The position numbers and the translations under genes are program-made. The notes under the pieces are model-generated. The model was given only the letters and a program-made list of their open reading frames with translations, was not told where the DNA came from and searched no databases. Source: Bacteroidales bacterium (GTDB lineage: Bacteria > Bacteroidota > Bacteroidia > Bacteroidales > ML635J-15). From it: a stretch of 33,367 nucleotides of DNA. Of this stretch, positions 28,261-33,367 are shown piece after piece. The first letter of the stretch is position 1. Every line of letters starts with the position of its first letter. The stretch lies in assembly GCA_028702535.1 (NCBI GenBank), contig JAQVOR010000028.1, positions 1 to 33,367 on the forward strand, read 5' to 3'.

Positions 28261-28575
28261 TTGGACGTTGTGAAAACAAAATTATTGACATTGCTTTTTT
28301 TGTTATTATGTATTAAAGCATTTAGCAATGAAAAGCATACTATAAGTGGATATATTACAGATAATGAAACTGGCGAAGAACTAATTGGAGTTAATATTTC
28401 AGTTGAGTCATCTACTTTAGTTACCACATCAAATTCTTATGGATTTTATTCCCTAACATTAAACGAAGATGCTTATGTTCTGAATTTTAGTTTTCTTGGT
28501 TATTCAGATTGTGAAATCAAGTTAAATTTAACAAATGACACATTAGTAAATATTAAGCTTATGGAAATGGTATAA
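28261..28575 (+). CDS. Truncated exported protein with carboxypeptidase-like regulatory domain
   Basis: The product is about 101-104 residues. A signal peptide (LLTLLFLLLCIKAFS) is followed by the CarbopepD_reg-like fold, with ISGYITDNETGEELIGVNI and the closing NFSFLGYSD and VNIKLMEM. In Bacteroidota this domain normally opens a SusC/TonB-dependent receptor or another large outer-membrane protein. Here the frame stops where the plug linker should begin, so it looks like a severed N-terminus. There is no ATG; TTG at 28261 or GTG at 28270 are the only starts, the GTG giving a more typical signal peptide (M-K-T-K). It lies in the decayed segment after the broken rhuM. Expression as a stand-alone periplasmic domain cannot be excluded. 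Confidence 0.6.
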   Translation: MDVVKTKLLTLLFLLLCIKAFSNEKHTISGYITDNETGEELIGVNISVESSTLVTTSNSYGFYSLTLNEDAYVLNFSFLGYSDCEIKLNLTNDTLVNIKLMEMV

Positions 28576-28680
28576 TGTGTATTCTAATTTGGAATAAAAT
28601 AAAGGATTACAATTAGGAAGTTTTACAAAACTTAAAAGGCCTAATAATAAGTCATTATAATCTTTGGAACTCATTTATAA

Positions 28681-28821
28681 AAAGGATATCCCTCAAAAAC
28701 TTGGAAATTAGGGGCGGCAATTGTATTTGTCATATCTTTTGGTAAGAACAAAATTAAAAAAATATTGGATTTGCAACCACCTGTAAAGCATGACCTTATG
28801 AAATATTTTGTTAATTCATAA
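28681..28821 (+). other. Startless open stretch, possible C-terminal gene remnant
   Basis: Forty-six codons are open between stops at 28678 and 28819 with no start codon near the beginning. The translation (for example KTWKLGAAIVFVISFGKNK and LQPPVKHDLMKYF) looks more like a protein tail than random AT-rich sequence. I do not recognise it. It could be chance. Confidence 0.2.
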
Positions 28822-28825
28822 AAAA

Positions 28826-28847
28826 AGCCTCACCAAAAAGTGAGGCT
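28826..28847 (-). terminator. Intrinsic terminator of tRNA-Val
   Basis: An 8-bp perfect stem (AGCCTCAC with GTGAGGCT) and a 6-base loop are followed on the minus strand by seven T. It starts 2 bases after the tRNA 3' end, so the tRNA is a single-gene unit. Confidence 0.9.
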
Positions 28848-28849
28848 TG

Positions 28850-28924
28850 TGGGAATTAATGGATTCGAACCATTGACCCCCTGCTTGTAAGGCAGGTGCT
28901 CTGAACCAGCTGAGCTAAACTCCC
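28850..28924 (-). tRNA. tRNA-Val (anticodon TAC)
   Basis: A 75-base cloverleaf. The acceptor GGGAGTT pairs with AATTCCC (one G-T pair) with discriminator A. The D-arm is in TTTAGCTCAGCTGG, the anticodon stem is CCTGC/GCAGG around the loop CTTACAA (anticodon TAC, complement of 28887-28889), and the T-arm is GGTTCGAATCC. No CCA is encoded, so it needs the CCA-adding enzyme. A strong promoter and terminator flank it. Confidence 0.96.
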
Positions 28925-28958
28925 AATTTTTAAGAACATTCCCCATTATTTGGGAGTG

Positions 28959-28990
28959 CAAATATATATCTGTTTTTTATTTTCACCAAA
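28959..28990 (-). promoter_or_regulatory. Promoter of tRNA-Val
   Basis: On the minus strand TTTG (28990-28987), a 20-base spacer and TATATTTG (28966-28959) match the Bacteroidota consensus TTTG / TAnnTTTG perfectly. The tRNA 5' end is about 35 bases downstream of the -7 element, leaving a short 5' leader for RNase P. Confidence 0.75.
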
Positions 28991-29172
28991 TGTTTTTGAG
29001 AATATTTTCATTTTTATTTTAGAATTCACTTATTTGCATTGACAACACCGCATTCATTGATGATATTTTAAAGCATAAAGTCATTGATAAGTTGATGTTT
29101 ATAAAGCTATTACAGAATAATTTAAAGAAAAGCTTTAATAAACTTACACAAAACCTTAGTAATTATTTCTTA

Positions 29173-29796
29173 CTATAAATTTGGAAGTGTATCTACTTTA
29201 TCTAAAAAAAAAGTTTTTGCCTGTTTGATATCAAACTCAAGTGCGTACAAAACTAAAGGTTTTTCCCCATATTTAAACATAAGCATATCTCCTTCAACTT
29301 TTTTTCTTTGCAGGATAATGTTTTTAGGAGAATTTATAAATTTGATTACTGATTTATCACAAAAAAAATTCTTTATCCCGTCCGCATCCATGGCAATAGC
29401 AGCGTCAGATGCATGAGAAATCATGTCATCAAGTATGTCAAGGTATCTTACTGGATATTTATCTTGCAGTTCGATAATTTCTAAACTGTCGGGCCAAAGA
29501 AATATTACACAATTTTCATTTATAATCATTGTATCACTATGTCGCGAATATGAAACTACCAGTGGGTCGGAATAATATTCATCAACAGGAATTGAGCCAT
29601 TAATTTCGCTTTGATAATCTTCGATATATGCTTTATAAAGATTTGTATCTTTCGAGATATTCCCATTTTTATTAACGACTGTATCACATTCATCTTCAAG
29701 CTTACTGTTAGAAGTAGACCTGCTAGTACATGCACTCAATGTGCTGACAATCAATATTATGATAAAAAATATTTTTATGGTTAAAGTTCCTCTCAT
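29173..29796 (-). CDS. Lipoprotein of unknown function
   Basis: A 207-residue predicted lipoprotein: MRGTLTIKIFFIIILIV followed by lipobox TLSAC with Cys23. A Ser/Asn/Asp-rich linker follows, then a soluble domain of about 160 residues without a motif I recognise. The soluble part alternates hydrophobic and acidic stretches (VIFLWPDSLEIIELQDKY, LDILDDMISHASDAAIAMDADG) and may be alpha/beta. The ATG at 29796 is chosen because a -7 element ends only 7 bases upstream of it; the frame is open to a TTG at 29835, which lies at the -33 element. It has no operon partner: tRNA-Val is downstream and tnaA diverges upstream. Confidence 0.75.
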   Translation of the reverse strand: MRGTLTIKIFFIIILIVSTLSACTSRSTSNSKLEDECDTVVNKNGNISKDTNLYKAYIEDYQSEINGSIPVDEYYSDPLVVSYSRHSDTMIINENCVIFLWPDSLEIIELQDKYPVRYLDILDDMISHASDAAIAMDADGIKNFFCDKSVIKFINSPKNIILQRKKVEGDMLMFKYGEKPLVLYALEFDIKQAKTFFLDKVDTLPNL

Positions 29797-29802
29797 ACTG
29801 TA

Positions 29803-29835
29803 CAAAAGTAATACATTTAAACATACTACAATCAA
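29803..29835 (-). promoter_or_regulatory. Promoter of the orphan lipoprotein gene, very close to the start codon
   Basis: On the minus strand TACTTTTG (29810-29803) fits TAnnTTTG, with TTG at 29835-29833 or 29831-29829 (22 or 18 bases away). Transcription should start around the ATG at 29796. Confidence 0.5.
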
Positions 29836-29925
29836 TGATTGTATATATTAATAAGTAAAAATAGTGTTTGATAGCATTTAATGAAAAAAGATGATTAAAA
29901 CTTTCATTATGAATAAATAATTTTA

Positions 29926-29933
29926 TAAATTTG
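29926..29933 (+). promoter_or_regulatory. Possible -7 element for the tnaA leader
   Basis: TAAATTTG is a full TAnnTTTG match, 17 bases before the ATG of a short leader ORF and 183 bases before tnaA. No clear TTTG/TTG lies at the -33 position, so confidence is limited. Confidence 0.35.
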
Positions 29934-29950
29934 TTGGCAACAAAACAACA

Positions 29951-30037
29951 ATGTCGATGGACGAATTTAAAATAGTAAATATATTAGCAAATTCTGTCTT
30001 CCTAAATATTAAGAAGCGTGATTCTTTTTGTGCGTAA
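29951..30037 (+). CDS. Possible 28-codon leader peptide upstream of tryptophanase
   Basis: ATG to TAA gives 28 residues (MSMDEFKIVNIL... ending DSFCA), ending 79 bases before tnaA. The placement between a -7 match and tnaA resembles the TnaC leader of enterobacteria. But it has no Trp and no terminal Pro, both needed for TnaC-type sensing. A small hairpin (GAGCA/TGCTC at 30055-30068) lies between it and tnaA. It may be a translated leader or a chance frame. Confidence 0.25.
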   Translation: MSMDEFKIVNILANSVFLNIKKRDSFCA

Positions 30038-30116
30038 ATTTCTATAATTTCACAGAGCATATCTGCTCAACAAAATCAAATTTATTAGTTAATATTTATT
30101 TTAAAATTAAATTATT

Positions 30117-31493
30117 ATGGAATTACCATTTTCAGAATCATATAGAATCAAAACTACAGAAGCACTTAAAAGAAGTACTAAAGAAGAAAGAGTAGCTTGG
30201 ATTAAAGAGGCTAAATACAATTTATTTAAATTAAAAAGCGATGCTGTATTTATAGACATGCTAACAGACAGTGGTACCGGAGCAATGAGTGATCGTCAGT
30301 GGGCAGCAATAATGACTGGTGACGAATCTTATGCTGGTGCACGCAGTTTTCACGAACTAAAAGATACTGTAGAAAGGCTAATGGGATTTAAATATTTTCT
30401 TCCTACTCATCAAGGTAGAGCTGCCGAAAATGTTTTATTTTCTGTTTTGGTAAAAGACGGTAATATTGTTCCAGGAAACTCTCACTTTGATACAACAAAA
30501 GGACATATTGAGTTTCGTAACGCAACAGCTGTTGATTGTACAATTGACGAGGCCTTTGACACTACAATTGACCACCCTTTTAAAGGCAATCTTGATTTAG
30601 GAAAATTAGAGAAGATTTATAAAGAATATCCAAAAGAGCAAATCCCATGCTGTATTGTTACTGTTACCTGTAACTCTTCAGGTGGACAACCTGTTTCAAT
30701 CCAGAATATGAAAGATGTTTATGCTTTAAGTAAAAAATATGGTATTCCAGTATTATATGACTCTGCTCGTTTTGCCGAAAATGCTTACTTTATAAAACTT
30801 CGCGAAGAGGCATACAAAGATTGGACGATTAAAGAAATTGTTGCAGAAATGTATAAATATGCCGACTATGCAACAATGAGTGCAAAAAAAGACGGTATTG
30901 TAAATATTGGTGGCTTTATTGGTTTTAAAGATGAAGAAACTTATCGTCAAGCTTGCACATTCAGTATTTTGTTCGAAGGTTATGTAACTTATGGAGGTAT
31001 GTCGGGACGCGATATGGCGGCTCTTGCAGTTGGTCTAGATGAAAACACCGAATTTGATTATCTCGAAACAAGAGTTAAACAAGTTGAGTATCTTGGTAAA
31101 AAATTAATGGACTATGGAGTACCAATCCAATATCCGATAGGTGGTCATGCAATTTTTGTTGATGCAAATAAGATTTTACCAAATGTACCAAAAGAACAAT
31201 TTAGAGCACAAACGCTTGGTATCGAATTATATCTTGAGGGCGGTATCAGAGGTGTTGAAATTGGAACACTTTTAGCTGATAGAGATCCAGTTACTCGTGA
31301 AAACAGATATCCAAAATTAGAACTCCTAAGGTTAGCGGTAGCTAGAAGAGTTTATACAGATAATCATATGGATTATATTGCGGCTGCACTTAAAAATGTA
31401 TATGACCGCAGAAACAAAATCACTTCTGGCTTTAATATCACTTGGGAAGCTCCTATTATGAGACACTTTACGATAGAACTAGACAAAGCTTAA
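30117..31493 (+). CDS. tnaA: Tryptophanase
   Basis: PLP-dependent lyase that splits L-tryptophan to indole, pyruvate and ammonia. The 458 residues show the beta-eliminating lyase signatures DMLTDSGTGAMSD, PTHQGRAAEN, TCNSSGGQPVS, DSARFAENAYFIK and the PLP-lysine motif SAKKD (Lys258 probable). The closest alternative is tyrosine phenol-lyase. The deciding triplet is Val380-Glu381-Ile382 in RGVEIG, as in tryptophanases, where tyrosine phenol-lyases have Met-Glu-Arg. It is followed by its own terminator, so it is monocistronic with no linked tryptophan permease. A 5' leader of more than 150 bases with a short ORF may regulate it. Confidence 0.95.
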   Translation: MELPFSESYRIKTTEALKRSTKEERVAWIKEAKYNLFKLKSDAVFIDMLTDSGTGAMSDRQWAAIMTGDESYAGARSFHELKDTVERLMGFKYFLPTHQGRAAENVLFSVLVKDGNIVPGNSHFDTTKGHIEFRNATAVDCTIDEAFDTTIDHPFKGNLDLGKLEKIYKEYPKEQIPCCIVTVTCNSSGGQPVSIQNMKDVYALSKKYGIPVLYDSARFAENAYFIKLREEAYKDWTIKEIVAEMYKYADYATMSAKKDGIVNIGGFIGFKDEETYRQACTFSILFEGYVTYGGMSGRDMAALAVGLDENTEFDYLETRVKQVEYLGKKLMDYGVPIQYPIGGHAIFVDANKILPNVPKEQFRAQTLGIELYLEGGIRGVEIGTLLADRDPVTRENRYPKLELLRLAVARRVYTDNHMDYIAAALKNVYDRRNKITSGFNITWEAPIMRHFTIELDKA

Positions 31494-31520
31494 TATCCTT
31501 TTAATACATACAAATAAATA

Positions 31521-31552
31521 AAATGCAGTTTCAAAGTTTTGAAACTGCATTT
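31521..31552 (+). terminator. Intrinsic terminator after tnaA
   Basis: A 12-bp stem (AAATGCAGTTTC with GAAACTGCATTT) has an 8-base loop and runs into a T-tract, 27 bases after the tnaA stop. Confidence 0.88.
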
Positions 31553-31673
31553 TTTTAAGTACCCTTATATTTACTTGCAATTTGTTAAACTTATAAGCTT
31601 GTATAATATGTGGTAAACGTAATTGAAAGCAAATAATAAACATAAATTATCTTTCATTATAACCCATAAAAAA

Positions 31674-31690
31674 AGCCTGCTTAGCAGGCT
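31674..31690 (-). terminator. Intrinsic terminator after sodB
   Basis: AGCCTGC pairs with GCAGGCT around a 3-base loop; on the minus strand seven T follow. It is 7 bases past the sodB stop. Confidence 0.85.
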
Positions 31691-31697
31691 CTGTTTT

Positions 31698-32267
31698 TTA
31701 TAATCTTTCTTCGATTTTCTTCCAGTCAACTAATTCCCAAAAGTTCTCAATATATTTTGGTCTTAAATTTTGATAATCTAAATAATAAGCATGCTCCCAA
31801 ACATCACATGTTAAAATTGGTTTATGTCCCTCTGTTAGTGGTGAACCAGCGTTTGATGTTCCAGTAATTTTTAATTTACCATTATCAAGAACAAGCCATG
31901 CCCAACCCGCACCAAACAATGTGGCAGCTTTTGTATTAAATTCTTCAACAAATTTCTCAAAAGACCCAAAAGTTTGATTAATCATTTCGGCGAGTTTGCC
32001 ACTTGGTTTTTTCTGCGGATTTGCTGAGAAACCTTCCCAATAAAAGGTATGATTCCACACCTGTGCAGCATTATTGAAAATTCCACCATCTGATGATTTT
32101 ATAATATCTTCAAGAGATTTTTTTGCGAAGTCGGTTCCTTCTATTAAACCATTAAGTTTTGTTACATAACCATTATGGTGCTTTGTATAATGGAATTCAA
32201 CTGTTTTTGCACTAATGTGTGGCTCTAATGCATTCATTGCATAGGGTAATTTTGGTAATTCAATCAT
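31698..32267 (-). CDS. sodB: Superoxide dismutase, iron type
   Basis: Converts superoxide to oxygen and hydrogen peroxide in the cytosol. At 189 residues it has the normal Fe/Mn-SOD length. Metal ligands are His26 (VEFHYTKHH), His73 (WNHTFYW), Asp155 and His159 (CDVWEHAYYLDY). Gln69 in NNAAQVWNH and Ala140 in SNAGSP are at the positions that distinguish Fe-SOD from Mn-SOD, where a Gln replaces the later residue. Bacteroidota enzymes can be cambialistic, so metal use in vivo is inferred. It has its own terminator; the 358-base upstream spacer holds a structured inverted repeat and shows no clear promoter pair. Confidence 0.95.
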   Translation of the reverse strand: MIELPKLPYAMNALEPHISAKTVEFHYTKHHNGYVTKLNGLIEGTDFAKKSLEDIIKSSDGGIFNNAAQVWNHTFYWEGFSANPQKKPSGKLAEMINQTFGSFEKFVEEFNTKAATLFGAGWAWLVLDNGKLKITGTSNAGSPLTEGHKPILTCDVWEHAYYLDYQNLRPKYIENFWELVDWKKIEERL

Positions 32268-32508
32268 ATAATTTTACGTTTTAATAGTTAATAAATAATG
32301 TTTGTTAATTGAACAAGCAATATACGAAAATGTTTAATACGCATCGAAAAATAAGCTAATTTAGAATTAAGTTAAATAGTGGTTGTCAATAATGTCAGAC
32401 AACTATATTATTGTTATTATTAGATAAAAAAATTGAGATTTCTGTTCAAATAAATTGATTATCAATTACTTTCGCTCTTTTCCTTTTTGTTTATTTATTT
32501 ACTGACGT
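32268..32508. other. AT-rich spacer upstream of sodB
   Basis: No coding frame of note is present. A small hairpin (GTTGTC at 32382-32387 with GACAAC at 32398-32403, loop 10) is visible. The sodB promoter should be here, but no full TAnnTTTG match is seen on the minus strand. Confidence 0.4.
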
Positions 32509-32570
32509 TTTACATTGCCTCCTAATTTATTAGCAGAAATAGGATTTGATTTCTTTGTCGGCAATGTAAA
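32509..32570. repeat. Nested inverted repeat / structured spacer between NlpC/P60 gene and sodB
   Basis: TTTACATTGCC (32509-32519) and GGCAATGTAAA (32560-32570) are perfect 11-bp complements. Directly inside, TCCTAATTT (32520-32528) pairs with AAATAGGA (32537-32544), with one bulged A and an 8-base loop. That leaves 15 unpaired bases on one side. No T-tract follows on the minus strand, so it does not look like a standard terminator. Confidence 0.55.
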
Positions 32571-32625
32571 GTTAAAAAAGGTCTCTACACCAATCTGAAC
32601 TTTAAAAATTATACAGAACTTAGGT

Positions 32626-33367
32626 TTAAAGAATTGACTTCACAAGTCTCAACTTATGTGTATATCGTTTGATATGTTTATTATAAATACCTTGATGGTC
32701 AATAGTATCTATTCGCACTTTTCCTGAAGCGTGAATAATATTTGCACTATCTATAATTACGCCAACGTGTACGATATCGCCTTCATCATTATCAAAAAAA
32801 GCAAGGTCGCCAGGATTAGCTTCTGATAGAAAACTAAGAGTAGTTCCTAATCCAATCTGTTTTGAGGCATCTCTGGGAATATTACAACCTACCAAGCGAT
32901 ATAACAACTGCGAAAATCCCGAACAATCAAGTCCAAAAGCTGTACGCCCACCCCATAAGTAAGGAGTATTTAACATCTCTTGCGATTTTTGGACTATAAA
33001 TTTTCGTTTGTTTTTATGTATTGGACTAAATTTAGAATTATCAAAACTATATTTATTTGAGCCAATAGAAAACTCACTTAATCCCTTATCGCCAACAGAA
33101 ACGACAGCTCCAATAGGAATTATTGTTTTTTGTTTAGAACCAAGCCTAATCTCAGTTTGGTTTTCATTGCAAATTAGTCCTTCAAAAATATAATCTTTAC
33201 TGACATCTTCTTTTTCAATAATATAATCAATAACACTGGTGTCTATCCAACCTTCATAATCGTCATGAATAAGCCTGACTTTTGTCCAGTCGTGCCTATG
33301 TATAAGTATTTCGAAACATTCACCAAACAATATTTGATTAAGCATTTCCGACTTATGCGACATTCCA
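32626..33367 (-). CDS. NlpC/P60 cell-wall hydrolase with SH3-like domain (5' end outside window)
   Basis: Predicted peptidoglycan endopeptidase. From the first visible Met, residues 1-50 are a bacterial SH3-type wall-binding domain (ILFGECFEIL, DDYEGWID), with a second SH3-like stretch to about 115. The NlpC/P60 catalytic domain runs from about 120: Cys147 in GLDCSGFSQLLYR, His199 in DIVHVGV and His211 in IIHASGK. PYLWGGRT is the family's conserved entry motif. The frame stays open beyond the Met to the window edge, and relatives have 15-20 residues before the matching point, so the true start is probably outside. It is likely a gamma-D-glutamyl-diamino acid peptidase; the substrate is inferred. 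Confidence 0.9.
   Translation of the reverse strand, partial: GMSHKSEMLNQILFGECFEILIHRHDWTKVRLIHDDYEGWIDTSVIDYIIEKEDVSKDYIFEGLICNENQTEIRLGSKQKTIIPIGAVVSVGDKGLSEFSIGSNKYSFDNSKFSPIHKNKRKFIVQKSQEMLNTPYLWGGRTAFGLDCSGFSQLLYRLVGCNIPRDASKQIGLGTTLSFLSEANPGDLAFFDNDEGDIVHVGVIIDSANIIHASGKVRIDTIDHQGIYNKHIKRYTHKLRLVKSIL

Noticed and set aside
26864..28849. Attachment-site duplicate of the tRNA-Val 3' end
   Set aside because: I looked for a repeat of the T-arm/acceptor sequence (GGGAATTAATGG) in the segment and found none; no integrase is present.
29951..30037. True TnaC homologue
   Set aside because: No Trp, no terminal Pro and no alignable core; only position and size resemble TnaC.
30117..31493. Tyrosine phenol-lyase
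   Set aside because: The Val-Glu-Ile triplet and DSARFAENAYFIK follow tryptophanase; the Met-Glu-Arg of tyrosine phenol-lyase is absent.
1..33367. CRISPR array
   Set aside because: No regularly spaced 24-40 base direct repeats were seen. The only tandem array has an 8-bp unit without spacers.

Overview
The window is AT-rich chromosomal DNA from a member of the Bacteroidota, most likely an anaerobic or microaerobic member of class Bacteroidia. Several signs agree. There is a short primary sigma factor without region 1.1 and a Rho with a long Lys-rich insertion. There are type IX secretion (T9SS) substrates with C-terminal sorting domains and promoters of the TTTG / TAnnTTTG type. Genes almost never carry a Shine-Dalgarno sequence. 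Metabolism points to fermentation with some oxygen defence: one-chain pyruvate:ferredoxin oxidoreductase, tryptophanase, a short malic enzyme, the futalosine route to menaquinone and an iron superoxide dismutase.

Layout. 1-437 is the 5' part of a large secreted protein. 547-4273 holds rpe and rpoD (minus) diverging from rho (plus). 4522-8040 is nifJ, sharing a bidirectional terminator with the convergent orphan hutH. 9859-14803 holds thioredoxin, the CCA-adding enzyme, the coupled pair mqnB-mqnD, folE and fabD. 14824-19076 is a tight minus-strand run reading dnaA, EamA transporter, YigZ-like protein, acyltransferase, omega-amidase-like hydrolase, with 8-base overlaps between the last three. 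19077-19929 is a gene-poor stretch with an octamer tandem repeat and a likely transposase remnant. 19930-24212 holds a small zinc-finger protein, leucyl aminopeptidase, and pdxA overlapping malic enzyme. 24277-26863 is a secreted C10 cysteine protease followed by a lipoprotein. 26864-28849 is decayed accessory DNA: a broken rhuM, a short coupled ORF, and a clipped TonB-receptor-like N-terminus. It abuts the 3' end of tRNA-Val(TAC). 29173-33367 holds an orphan lipoprotein, tnaA with a short leader ORF, sodB, and an NlpC/P60 hydrolase running off the right edge.

Connections. The CCA enzyme would mature the tRNA-Val here, which has no encoded CCA. MqnB and MqnD are two steps of one pathway. PFOR, malic enzyme, HutH and tryptophanase feed pyruvate, ammonia and acetyl-CoA metabolism, with peptides supplied by the secreted protease and the aminopeptidase. 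I saw no clear new defence or biosynthetic system. The least explained items are the structured spacer at 32509-32570, the tnaA leader ORF, the octamer repeat before the zinc-finger gene, and the debris beside tRNA-Val.
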